A DNA stretch of 24,067 nt from a virus: positions 1 through 24,067 of the IMG/VR virus record IMGVR_UViG_3300030060_002753, one strand, 5' to 3'. The notes under the pieces were generated by a model. The model ran no database searches and was not told where the DNA came from. It saw nothing but the letters and a program-made list of their open reading frames with translations. The stretch's first letter is position 1, and each line of letters opens with the position of its first letter. The position numbers and the translations under genes were made by a program. Of the stretch, positions 1 through 10,000 are shown piece by piece.

Positions 1-527
1 ATTTCATTTCGTTTCCATCCTTTAATTCTTGCAAGTCCTCCTTTGCCTAACGAGCCAATAGGAGTTTTAGCAAGTGTGTCTAATGGTGGGCAAGGCAAAA
101 CTTCTGCAATAAACTGTCCATCAATATTTGAGGTGTTTGTATTTTGTTGACCTACGTTGGAATCGCTCTCCTCGTCACTTTTTCCATTATCTTCTTTCAC
201 TTCCTCTCCTACATTGTTTAAGCCTTTAACTAAATCAGTATTAGGTTTTGGTGGCTGAATATCAGCATAAAGATCAGGTGCAATGTACATGGGAGGAGCA
301 AAATCACAGACGGTAAGATTGTTTTCTGGGTCTACATTAAACATTTCGCTGCCTGTTCCTGTCTTTTTATCTCTGGCTACAACACAAGGAAGTTCAATAA
401 TTGGGACAAATCCAAACGGTAATTGACCAAAAGTAGTTGGAGGGATTATTTCCGCAGGAGGAATTATTGTTAGTTCCGGTAAATCTTTAACCTTTGGCTC
501 GTTTATAAAAGGAGGATTTAATTCCAC
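1..527 (-). CDS. Proline-rich hypothetical protein, 3' end outside window
   Basis: The frame begins with GTG at 527-525, immediately after the TAG of the upstream gene (528-530). It runs open to the left edge, with at least 175 residues visible. It reads ELNPPFINEPKVKDLPELTI, then IIPPTTFGQLPFGFVPIIEL with PCVVARDKKTG. A CDFAPPMYIAPDLYADIQPP segment follows, then an acidic, Asn/Ser-rich linker (EDNGKSDEESDSNVGQQNTN), and finally LGKGGLARIKGWKR near the cut. Proline-rich strands with an acidic linker suggest an extended structural protein. No known family is recognised. The GTG start is chosen because it abuts the stop and no earlier in-frame start exists. Confidence 0.55.
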   Translation of the reverse strand, partial: MELNPPFINEPKVKDLPELTIIPPAEIIPPTTFGQLPFGFVPIIELPCVVARDKKTGTGSEMFNVDPENNLTVCDFAPPMYIAPDLYADIQPPKPNTDLVKGLNNVGEEVKEDNGKSDEESDSNVGQQNTNTSNIDGQFIAEVLPCPPLDTLAKTPIGSLGKGGLARIKGWKRNE

Positions 528-1085
528 CTAGCAGTCGTTCCATTGCCCTGCAAGATCACTAGCTGCACTTCCTACTTGTTTTCTAGCTTGGCCAAAAAAT
601 ATTCCTGCCAAAACCGGGCCTACTATGGGAACACTTGCTATGGCTGGTGTTACCTGAACTGAAGCAGCGTCAGCAATTAACTGTCCATTACTGCGACCTT
701 GAGCCATTTTTTCTATACATTCAATTTGTTTATCAGTAAGCTTTCCTCCGTCACCTTTTGGATAGATTGCAAATTGGGCAACAGATTCTTTATGTGTATG
801 CCTAGTCTTTACACCGCCTGAAAACGTAGGAGATTCTGTCGATTCATACTGAAGCATCGTTTTAGGGTCATGTTGTCGGGAGGAAAAACTCCACTCTTCA
901 GCACCATCAGATTTTGTTTCGCTCCTTATTTGAAGGCTGCTGTAAGGAGTACTAGATAGCTTGGCTATATCAGGAATGCCTGAGTCTTTACGAGCCAACA
1001 TGTTTAAGCTCATAAAATTGGTGGCAATGAGTCCACCGCCTAACACTAAAGAAGTCAGGCCGTTAAATGATTTAAATTGGATCAT
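528..1085 (-). CDS. Hypothetical protein with two hydrophobic segments
   Basis: A 185-residue protein starting at ATG 1085 in an ATGA overlap with the previous gene. An N-terminal hydrophobic stretch (LTSLVLGGGLIATNFMSL, about residues 10-28) looks like a signal anchor. The middle is polar (RSETKSDGAEEWSFSSRQHD). A second hydrophobic stretch lies at about 145-165 (TPAIASVPIVGPVLAGIFFG). Cysteines occur in QIECIEKMAQ and as the last residue (QWNDC). The layout suggests a membrane-associated or secreted protein. I do not recognise a family. Confidence 0.6.
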   Translation of the reverse strand: MIQFKSFNGLTSLVLGGGLIATNFMSLNMLARKDSGIPDIAKLSSTPYSSLQIRSETKSDGAEEWSFSSRQHDPKTMLQYESTESPTFSGGVKTRHTHKESVAQFAIYPKGDGGKLTDKQIECIEKMAQGRSNGQLIADAASVQVTPAIASVPIVGPVLAGIFFGQARKQVGSAASDLAGQWNDC

Positions 1086-1288
1086 TTGCCGAACGGAAGC
1101 ACCCCTCCAGTAGCCGAAGGTGTTTTAGGTATTGATGGCATTGCATCTTGCACTAAAGAAGGAAGTTCTTTTTTAACTCCGTCAAGCACTGCATCAAAAA
1201 TTTTAGATCTAAAAAGAAACGCACTACCTAACCCTGCTACGCCCAAAATAAACGCAGCAAAGTTAATCCAAGTTATTATTTTTATCAT
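1082..1288 (-). CDS. Small single-span membrane protein
   Basis: Starting at ATG 1288, which overlaps the upstream stop as ATGA, the product has 68 residues. The frame could begin 9 nt earlier at a TTG, but the coupled ATG is preferred. It begins MIKIITWINFAAFILGVAGL, with one membrane segment at about residues 5-26. A basic/amphipathic helix (FRSKIFDAVLDGVKKELPSL) and a Pro-rich SIPKTPSATGGVLPFGK tail follow. Similar small 'membrane anchor plus PSATG' proteins are, from memory, common hypothetical proteins in cyanophages. A holin role cannot be excluded but is not supported by any neighbouring lysis enzyme. Confidence 0.65.
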   Translation of the reverse strand: MIKIITWINFAAFILGVAGLGSAFLFRSKIFDAVLDGVKKELPSLVQDAMPSIPKTPSATGGVLPFGK

Positions 1289-1476
1289 GCAGGACAAGCC
1301 TCACCACTATCAGCATTAGCCTTATCAGCCTCTCTAGCTTCTTCTATGACTTTGGCTTGCAATTCTTGTAATTTTTGACCAAGAGGCTGAAGTTCCGCTT
1401 TATTTGCTTCTTGTTGTCTAGCAACGATGCCATTGTATTCAGCAACAGCAGCATCAAATTCAGAGATAGCAGACAT
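1285..1476 (-). CDS. Small coiled-coil protein, unknown function
   Basis: A 63-residue, Ala/Glu/Gln-rich product (MSAISEFDAAVAEYNGIVAR then QQEANKAELQPLGQKLQELQ). It is almost entirely helical with heptad-like hydrophobic spacing and ends in GEACPA. Its TGA overlaps the next ATG (ATGA). It heads a run of four overlapping or abutting small genes after the fibres. Function unknown; a fibre chaperone or structural coiled coil is possible, but nothing in the sequence proves it. Confidence 0.65.
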   Translation of the reverse strand: MSAISEFDAAVAEYNGIVARQQEANKAELQPLGQKLQELQAKVIEEAREADKANADSGEACPA

Positions 1477-1499
1477 AGATAAAGTGTATATGCCTTTTA

Positions 1500-1505
1500 A
1501 TTATA
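1500..1505 (-). promoter_or_regulatory. Possible -10 box TATAAT before the distal small-gene cassette
   Basis: A perfect TATAAT lies 23 nt upstream of the ATG at 1476, in the only sizeable gap (64 nt) of the left part. The hexamer 17 bp upstream is a poor -35 match. In AT-rich DNA such a match can be chance. Confidence 0.3.
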
Positions 1506-1521
1506 GCCCTGCTGTCTATCC

Positions 1522-1538
1522 CTGACCTGTTCGGCCAG
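1522..1538 (-). other. Short hairpin after the second fibre gene
   Basis: The minus strand reads CTGGCC-GAACA-GGTCAG, a 6-bp stem with one G-U pair, starting a few bases after the fibre stop. No T-run follows, so it is more likely an mRNA 3'-end stabiliser or processing signal than a terminator. It could be chance. Confidence 0.35.
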
Positions 1539-1540
1539 CA

Positions 1541-4009
1541 CTAAGCATGGGCATAATAAATAAATTTACGCCCCGACAAATTAGTATCAGGATCATTTGT
1601 TAAATAAATCCCAGTAGAAGTTGGATAACCAAAATCGGTATTACAGTTTTGTGCTCCATTAGTATTAAACTCAAACTTACAATCACCACCTGATCCCCAT
1701 CCTCTCAGGGTATCAAATACAGTCCAATTACCAGTGTAATCATAGCGTTTTACAAAAAAGAATCTTGGTTGAAATCCTGTTGTTATAGTTATAGGAGAAT
1801 TTGACCCCTCATAGCTACCAACCTTGCTGATGCCGTTAACGCTGGCGAAGAGCATGGCTATTAGATTTGACCCATCTTCATTAACACTTATATGAGATCC
1901 AACTGTAAAAGCTGTACTTGTAGGTTCTGTGTCGTTAAAATAAGCTGCTGAATCTTGTTCTGCATCAGTGGTATTTAAAATTAAATATTTATCGGCTGGA
2001 TTAGTTCCACCATTTAACCCTTTATGATAAACACGCCAATGAGCATTAGAAGCACTATTGTCTCTGTTTTTAATCCAAATCATTTCTGGGATTTTTGAAA
2101 GGTTATGACTTATTTGGCGACCAACAATATCGTCACCTTTATAAGTCACCACATCAAAACCAGCGTGGCGTTTCCACATCCATGCTTGATTGCTGCTGTT
2201 AAATTCATTTTTCCAAATTCCAACATTTGAATCAAAACTATATCCTGTACTACTATTTTCACTACTATTAGTATTTGCAACCAAATATTTTCCTTGAATA
2301 AGTCTTGCAGATGTAATCCAATTTCCAGTACCACCTGGATTCTTTTTCAAAGCCCAATCAACAGGGAATCCACTATCAAATACTGGAATAGTTGAACTAC
2401 CATTACCCGTATCCATAGCGAATACATCCGTACCAAGTTCGGGAGGTTTGCCCACGTATCCATCTGGTCTTCGGATTGCGATGTACATAAACTCACCACC
2501 ACTATTGTTTATGTCATGAGCTGCACTTGTTAATTGAAAGCCTGTAGAAGTTAAATTAAGTCTTGCATTTGTTGATTCACTAGCATTTGTATCTGCAAAT
2601 AACCTTGCGTCACTGCCACCAGTCACAATACCTCTCATTGAATCGAATATCACCCACTCTTGGTTACTTGACTCGTATCTTTTTATTAGTAACCATTGTG
2701 GTTCGTATCCTAAATTTACTGTTGTTCCATTAGAACTAGAACCATTTCCTGTATAGCTACCGCACGAAATTACACTAGCGTCTCCAGCTTCTCCAAATGA
2801 TTGATTATCATGTGCAAAAACATAAGCAACATAAGTACCATTTTCCGCATTTACTTCGGAATCTGTACCGACAACAAAGTAAGTAGATGTGGGTGATTGA
2901 TCGTTAAACATTTGATAACGCTCTTGTCTTGATCCATTAGTGTTTAGATGCATGTAATAAACATCTGCTGCCGTTGATGTTTGAATTGATCTATGCCATA
3001 CGATCCAATTATCACTGCTATCAGTTCTTTTGATAAAAATTGCACCAGGAACGCTGCCCAAGTCATGTGATATTTGCCTCGATCCATTACCTGAGCCTGT
3101 CCACTCACAAATTGTGAAGAACCCAGGTGCCTTGCGAAATGTCCAACTTGCGTAGGTATCAGTAGATGCTCCTGTCCTAGCGTTATCGGAAATTTGAAAA
3201 CCATAAGGTAAAAAACTTGTTAACCCATCAGAAATTGTTGTTTCAGAGGCATTACTACTGCTAACCAAAGCTTTTGTTGCTCCTCTTGCTGTGTCAAATA
3301 AAACATGTTCATTACTACTATTTCTTTGCTTTATCCAAACGAGACCGCCTTCTCCAGTTACGTTATAATCGGATAAACTTGCAACAGTTACCCTCCTTAT
3401 AGCCCTTACTAATCTTGTCTTAGTTTTATTATCAGTATTTGACCAAGTTCCACTACTCATGTAAATCATCCAAGCATAAGTAGAGTTAATTTCAGTACTT
3501 GACCATGTATCAAAACTTGCATCCCAAGCTTGTCCAGAAGGTAAAGTAGAACTGTTTTGATATAAAAGTGTTAATTCATCTTTTGCAGGTAAATACCAAT
3601 CACTATATCCATTTAATGACAAAGCATAGGCCCAATCAGCAGCAGGCCAATCACCTCCAGCAGCAGCCAATGTTGCCGTATTAGAAGGCCCGTTTGTTAA
3701 ACTTGTTGCTCCTGATGCTGTACTTGAAGATCCATAAGTTTTATAATTTCCGTTATTATTTCCTGTGCCATTAGGTGCAACTATTAAAGCATAATCAACA
3801 CTGTTATCTGTAAAAGTACCTTGATAATATCCACCCTGAATATACGTTCCAAGGGGTAAATTTAATCCTGTAGCTAACTTTAAACTATTATTTATAGTTT
3901 TTGCATTTCCATCGCCTTTCCAGAGGTAGGTCGAGAAAATATCGTCAACGTAGGTCGTCGTGGCAACTGCACTACCTGTTCCAAGAAATAATTGTTGTAT
4001 TGGTGTCAT
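1541..4009 (-). CDS. Second tail fibre/adhesin with DUF1566 lectin-like domain and six beta repeats
   Basis: The 822-residue protein begins MTPIQQLFLGTGSAVATTTY, then a STYLWKGDG leader familiar from cyanophage fibres. Residues ~50-207 form a DUF1566 (Lcl C-terminal, C-type-lectin-like) domain: DWAYALSLNGYSDWYLPAKD (125-144), TWSSTEINSTYAW (168-180) and a final RLVRAIRRV. Six repeats of roughly 90-115 residues follow, each opening with a strand like GLVWIKQRN, GAIFIKRTD, QWLLIKRYE, DWALKKNPG, EMIWIKNRD or FFFVKRYDY at about residues 218, 320, 436, 548, 640 and 747. This repeat type resembles the DUF7483 family of cyanophage fibres. Probable receptor-binding protein. It starts at ATG 4009 with GAGGT and ends ...FIYYAHA-TAG. 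Confidence 0.82.
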   Translation of the reverse strand: MTPIQQLFLGTGSAVATTTYVDDIFSTYLWKGDGNAKTINNSLKLATGLNLPLGTYIQGGYYQGTFTDNSVDYALIVAPNGTGNNNGNYKTYGSSSTASGATSLTNGPSNTATLAAAGGDWPAADWAYALSLNGYSDWYLPAKDELTLLYQNSSTLPSGQAWDASFDTWSSTEINSTYAWMIYMSSGTWSNTDNKTKTRLVRAIRRVTVASLSDYNVTGEGGLVWIKQRNSSNEHVLFDTARGATKALVSSSNASETTISDGLTSFLPYGFQISDNARTGASTDTYASWTFRKAPGFFTICEWTGSGNGSRQISHDLGSVPGAIFIKRTDSSDNWIVWHRSIQTSTAADVYYMHLNTNGSRQERYQMFNDQSPTSTYFVVGTDSEVNAENGTYVAYVFAHDNQSFGEAGDASVISCGSYTGNGSSSNGTTVNLGYEPQWLLIKRYESSNQEWVIFDSMRGIVTGGSDARLFADTNASESTNARLNLTSTGFQLTSAAHDINNSGGEFMYIAIRRPDGYVGKPPELGTDVFAMDTGNGSSTIPVFDSGFPVDWALKKNPGGTGNWITSARLIQGKYLVANTNSSENSSTGYSFDSNVGIWKNEFNSSNQAWMWKRHAGFDVVTYKGDDIVGRQISHNLSKIPEMIWIKNRDNSASNAHWRVYHKGLNGGTNPADKYLILNTTDAEQDSAAYFNDTEPTSTAFTVGSHISVNEDGSNLIAMLFASVNGISKVGSYEGSNSPITITTGFQPRFFFVKRYDYTGNWTVFDTLRGWGSGGDCKFEFNTNGAQNCNTDFGYPTSTGIYLTNDPDTNLSGRKFIYYAHA

Positions 4010-4016
4010 AATTAAT

Positions 4017-4021
4017 ACCTC
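4017..4021 (-). promoter_or_regulatory. Shine-Dalgarno GAGGT of the second fibre gene
   Basis: GAGGT lies directly after the giant fibre stop (4022-4024) and 7 nt before the ATG at 4009. It is the clearest ribosome site in the window and implies independent, strong initiation of the adhesin. Confidence 0.65.
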
Positions 4022-7000
4022 TTATGAAACAGTTAAGGCTGACGCTTGAATATATCCAACCGTTCCAGACCCCATCCAAATGGTAGCCATTGATCTCGCT
4101 CCAAGAGTTAAAGTACTTGCTTTTACATTAGCTCCATCAGCCGTATTGTATAAAGTAGTTAATGCAGTTGCATTTATAGTTTGATCATTACCACTATCGT
4201 TTAAAAGTGTAAAAGTATTTCCTTGAGACAACCCAGTTGGAATAACCCAACCGCCAGTAGTAGTTGCAACAACTTTTCCAGCATCACTCGCAGATAGGGT
4301 CATTGCACTCGTTCCAGCGTTAACTGGGATATTTCTTAAATCGCCTTTGCTGTCTGATACCGTTCCATTGACTTCTAATTCCGAACTTGGACTTGTTGTG
4401 CCAATACCAACTTTTCCATTTGCCAAAACGGTAAGTCTTTCTGATCCATGATAAATATGAATAGGGTCGCTTCCAGATGCTCTAAGATATGTAGCGGCAT
4501 AATTTTTATAAATTAAAAAGTCATCAGTCTCTCCATCAGATTGAAGTCGTATGCCTGCACCTTCACTCGAACCACTTGGCCCCGCCAAATGAAGGGTGGT
4601 CATTGAGCCTATTTGATTTGGTGTTGCGTTTATACCAAATAAAGTTCCAGCAAACGTGGCGTTTTGATCCTCATCAAGTGTTAATGCTAAGACATCATTT
4701 GTTGTTTTCTTTGTGTAAAATCTTAAACGTCCAGGCTTGTTTGTACTTCCCCAAGTTGCAGTAGACTCAGCAACAATTTTAGCTCCTACAGTTTCAGCAC
4801 TATCAGCAAATCTTATTTCACCTAATTGATCGGCTTGACTAGGAACAGAACCTCTTTGTATATGTATAATACCTTGTCCTGCTCCTCCACCGCTATATCC
4901 TTCGACTGTCAAAAGAGCAACTGAACTAGAAGCCGCATCACCAATCAAAGTTTTTCCATCAACAGTTAAACCTGTAAGCGTTCCAACAGAAGTGATATTT
5001 GATTGAGCAGCACCCGTAACCGTTGCAGCCGTTCCAGTTGTGTTTTGGTTAAGCGTTGGGACTCTTGCTGCTGCAATCGTTCCAGAAGCAATATTTGATG
5101 CGTTTAATGCAGTTAAAGTTGAACCATCTCCAATAAATGTCTTACCGCTAGCGACCTTAATATGCTCTGAAGATGTCCAAGCATCTGTAGCATCAACCCA
5201 GTTAAATGTCTTATCTGTTGCACCTTTAAGAGTTAAACCTCCTCCATCTGCGGTTGCATCACTAGGACTTGCAACTTTGCCAAGAGTTATATTTTTGTCT
5301 TCGACATCTAAATTGGTTGTATTAATAGTGGTAGTAGTGCCATTAACAGTGAGATCGCCACTTAGCGTTAATGACGCTGCATGAATAGCACTAGAAGCTA
5401 AAGCACCACCAGAACCTATATTGTTTTGATGAATAACTTCATAAAAATTACTTCCAGCATTAGGAGAGAATTTTAAATCAGTAGTTATAGATAAAAGTCT
5501 ATTAGTAGCTTGATTATGAAGATCAAACCTTTCATTACCACTCCCAGCAGTATTATCCCAACGAATATAGGCTTTATCAGTTGTACCTTCTTGGAATTGA
5601 ATATAAGGAGCACCAGAACCAGAAAGCACAATTTTCTGTCCACCATTACCACTTCCATTGATATTTAAAGGAACTCCAGAACCAGAACCATGATCTAATG
5701 TTAATCGTGCAGTAGTAAGTTCTCCTGTCGAAGAATTATAAGTAAAACCTGTATCTGTACTAGGAGTTAAATAACCTGTTGCAGTAGCTCCATTACCAGC
5801 AAATAAAGGATAAACCGTTGCTGCTACACTGTTTTGAGCAGTTACATTTACAGTTGAAGCTTGAGAAGCTGTTCCAGTAACATCTCCAGTAACATCTCCA
5901 ATAAAACTTGTCGCTGTCACAGCACCAGTCCCAGAGTTAAATGTAAATGAACTTGATCCTGCAAAAGCACCAGAATTATTAAATTGAACTTGTGTATTTG
6001 ATCCAGCAGCAGAAGTATCTACAACTTGCCAAGAACCGTCACCTCTTAAAAAATTAGAACTAGAAGCAGTTCCAGAACCAAGCCTTGCAGTTGGAACTGT
6101 TCCTGAACTTAGATTTGACGCATTTAAAGTTGATAGGTCTGCTTGATTGCTATTGGTCTGAACGCTGTTCCCCATTAAGGCATGAGCAGAGCATTGATAA
6201 TGAAGAACTTGTGGAGTTGTGTCTGAAACGACTATCTGTGTATAGGCTCCAGAAGATCCTGCTGTTCCGTTGGTTGTGACTCCTGTTGTATAAGCAGTTG
6301 TTTTGTCTGCTTCTAAGTAAAAACGAAGTGGATGATTTGCGTTAGAACTATCTGCTTGATCAAATTTATATGTACGTCCGGGTGTAAGAGTTAAGAAAGG
6401 AGATTCTTTTCCATCAATCTTGTATCCAGAACTAGATCCAGAACCGTTATAACGATGTGCACCAGTTTTACTTGCGACCGTAACTGTTAATGTTTTTGCG
6501 TTACCTGTATAAGTCGCACTAAGTGCAGCAAACCCAACTAAATTTCCATCATTAGTAAGACTTACATCTCCTGTAAATGTTGGTGATGATGTCGAACCGG
6601 GGTCAACCCAAGATAAAGTTCCAGATCCATCACTAGCTAAGACATAGCCAGAAACAGCAGCGTCAGCCGAAGGGAGAGTAAGAGTAAAACTGCTTGCAAC
6701 AGAAGCAGGAGATTGAAGAGCGACATAATGAGAGCTATCAGCGTCCTTAAACCGAAGGTCTGCTTGAGCGTTCAGATTAATATCACCACTACTTGTTAGA
6801 CCTGTAAGTGTTCCAACCGAAGTTAATGAACTAGCTGTTACTCCACTAGCCAAGGTTGCTCCACTTAATGTTCCAGCAGCAGCCGTAATTGTGATTGCAG
6901 CCGAACCATCAAAGTTAACTCCATTTATTGCCCTAGCTGTTGCAAGTTTTGTCGCTGTTGCAGCATTGCCTGTGTAATTAGTTCCATCAAGAACTTGTGT

Positions 7001-10000
7001 TCCATTTATCTTTAATACTTTTCCACTTACAAGATCAATATGTTCTGAACTTGTCCAAGCATCGGTGGAGTTGACCCAATTCCAAGTTTTATCTCCGTCA
7101 GATCCAGCATCAAGAGTAATACCACCGCCATCTGCTGTTGAGTCTGATGGGCTTGCTACCTTACCAAGCTCGATATTCTTATCAGCTACTTCAACAGTGG
7201 TACTTGAAACTGTAGTTGTTGTTCCATTAACAGTTAAATTCCCACCGACTACAACATTATTAGTGACGTTTAAACTTCCAAGTGTTCCTACAGAGGTCAA
7301 GCTTGAAGCCGTTACTCCACTAGCAAGAGTATTTCCAGAAAGAGTGCCAGCAGCAGCAGTAACTGTTATGTCACCAGTGCCATCAAAGTTAACGCCGTTA
7401 ATCGCTCTAGCTGTGGCTAAAGCAGTTGATGTTGAAGCATTACCTGTTACGTTCCCAGTGATATTTCCAACAAATGTTCCTGTGATTGTTCCACCATTAG
7501 TTATATCGTTGCTTCCTAGATTTAAATCTCCACTTAATGTGCCGCCTGCTAATGGCAACTTGGTTGGGTCTGTTGAATTATCTGTACCCCAACTTAGGTT
7601 TCCAGATCCATCAGTTTGTAGCCTTTGACCATTTGATCCATCACCATCAGGCAAGGTAAAAGTAATATCAGCCGTTACAGAATTAGGAGCTTTTAATGCT
7701 AAATAATGTGAGCCATTGGAGTCAGCCTCAGTAAGCCTAATGCTTTTTGCATTATCAATAATTAAGTTGTCAGTTAATGTGCCACCAGCTTTCGGCAAAG
7801 CCGCATTTGCTGTTGTAGCAGCAGCATCAGCAGCGTCCTTCGCAATCTTTACAGCAGCAGGAGTAGCAGCCGTAGTAGCAGAAGTAGATGTTGCACTGTC
7901 TGTTAACTGAAGAACACCAACAGCACTTGTAGTACCAGTCGCAACTTTTGAGCCAGTAATTGCAGCAGATCCTGAAATATCTGAATCAACAATGGAAGCA
8001 GCAGTAATTGAAACGACCCCTGCATTTGATATTGCTATATCTCCTGTAACTGAAACTGCAACAGCATCATTATTTGCATCTCCAACAAGAATCTTCGCTG
8101 ATGCTAAATCTGCTAATTTTGTAAACGCAATCGCAGCAGACGTACTTATATCAGCATTAAGAATCGTGCCATCAGCAATCATGGCTGAAGTAACAGTACC
8201 TGAATCGTTAGTTGTTATTAAAGTTCCAGAAGTATTAGGTAAAAGTATTGTTTTATCTGCTGTAGTTGGGTTAACAACACCTAAAGTAGTTTGAAATGCG
8301 TCTGTACTCGAACCCTCAAAAACAAGCGTTGCAGTATTACCAAATAAGACCTGACCTGTAACAGTACCACCAGCTTTTGCTAACTTCTCTGTCTCTATTT
8401 CTTCAAGAGCATCTTGAACATTTGTGCTTTGAAGTTGTCCAAATGGTGTAAAAGTAATATTACTTGCGACCTGCCCAGCCACTGTTTGCGATAAATCAAT
8501 TTCTTCCCATGAACTTCCAGATGTATTTGTAACACCTAAAATGTAATCTGGTGGAGCAAGAGCAACTACAGGTGCTGGCGCACTTGGAGTACCAGCATTT
8601 TCGACTACTAAATATATTCCATCAGTAGAACTTGTAGGGGTCGGTACGTTAGATCCAACGCTTAAACCTGCTGCTGCACCAGCGGTTGTTACACTTGCAA
8701 CTTTACTTGTCGAAGCGTTAAAAGTACCACCAAAGACCAGAGAACCTTTTGTTAAAGTTGTTACTGGCTGATAAGCATTTCCATCATATATATATAAATC
8801 TTCAGAGACAGAATCGAAGAAAAATTGTCCTGTGAACTCGCTGCTGGGGAAACCCGTCTGAGCTACAGATCCAAACAGCGTTGTTGACGCATTTGCAAGT
8901 TTTGCTCCTGATATTGTTGAGTTACCAATTCTAGCTGCGGCAATACTTCCAGAAGTTATTAATGCTGCACTGTGATTAGGAAGATCACTATCTGAAAGAC
9001 TTGTAAGATTAGTTACTCGCCCCTTTGCGTCAACTGTTACCTTTGCTCCTGTTCCTGCTGTTACTCCAGAGTTAGCAACTGTAATAGCACCATTTGAATC
9101 TATTGAAAGTGGCCCTCCAGTAGGAACAGACACTGCACCAACAGCACTAGCAGTTGCAACAGGTAAATCTGAAGCTCCTAATACCGCTGTTCCTGTTATT
9201 TGTCCAAAACTATTGAAGGTAACTTTTGTTGCTGTAGCTCCAGTCGTTGTGGCTGCAATTGACAATGCACCAGCACCACTAACAGTTAATCCACCTGACG
9301 TAGGAACAGAGACACCACCAACCGCAGTTGCTGTTGCTACAGGCAGATCGCTTGCTACCAGTGCAGTTGTAGCGGTTATTAGACCCTGAGCGTTATAACT
9401 TATCCCTGAGCGAGTTCCAGCCGAAACTGTATTGTTGATCCCTAATTTTCCAGACGCAACATTTAAAGATCTATCAATATCACTTGTAAGGAGCTTGGCT
9501 GCTGTAACCGTTCCATCAGTTAGCTTTGCTCCACTTATTCCACTTGCAACTTTTGCATCAGTGACAGAAGAAGCAGCAAGTTTTGCAGTTGTTACAGAAG
9601 TTGCACCTAAAGCAAGCGTATCAACTGCACCTGCTCCAAGCTTGGCACTTGTTACAGCATCATCGGCAATTTTTGCTGTTGTAACCGCATTACTAGCAAT
9701 AGATCCAGCAGGTATAGTGCCATCTAACTTCGCAGCCGTTACAGAACCATCAGCTATTTTCGCTGTGGTTATTGCAGCATCTGCCACAGCCGCCGTGTCT
9801 ACAGCATTATTTGCAAGTTCTGTTGCGGTAACTGCATTAGTTGCGATCTTTGCCGAAGTAACAGCGTTATTAGCTATAGCTGCTGTGTCAACCGCATCAT
9901 CAGCCAATTCACTAGCTGTTATTGCATTTGCAGCAATTTGACTAGCTGTGATTGAATTATTTGCAATTTTCGTTCCATCTATATCTCCAGCAGATAAATT

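Noticed and set aside
1077-1319. Plus-strand 80-codon frame
   Set aside because: Antisense to the membrane protein gene, which has ATGA coupling on both sides.
4300-4420. S74 self-cleaving chaperone domain after the VGIGTTSP motif
   Set aside because: The motif is present, but the following ~110 residues are a different fibre-tip domain and no S74-type Ser/Lys region is visible.
7065-7628. Plus-strand open frame of 187 codons
   Set aside because: It lies antisense inside the giant fibre. Its Val/Pro/Ser-rich composition is the reverse reading of Thr/Asn/Gly repeats.
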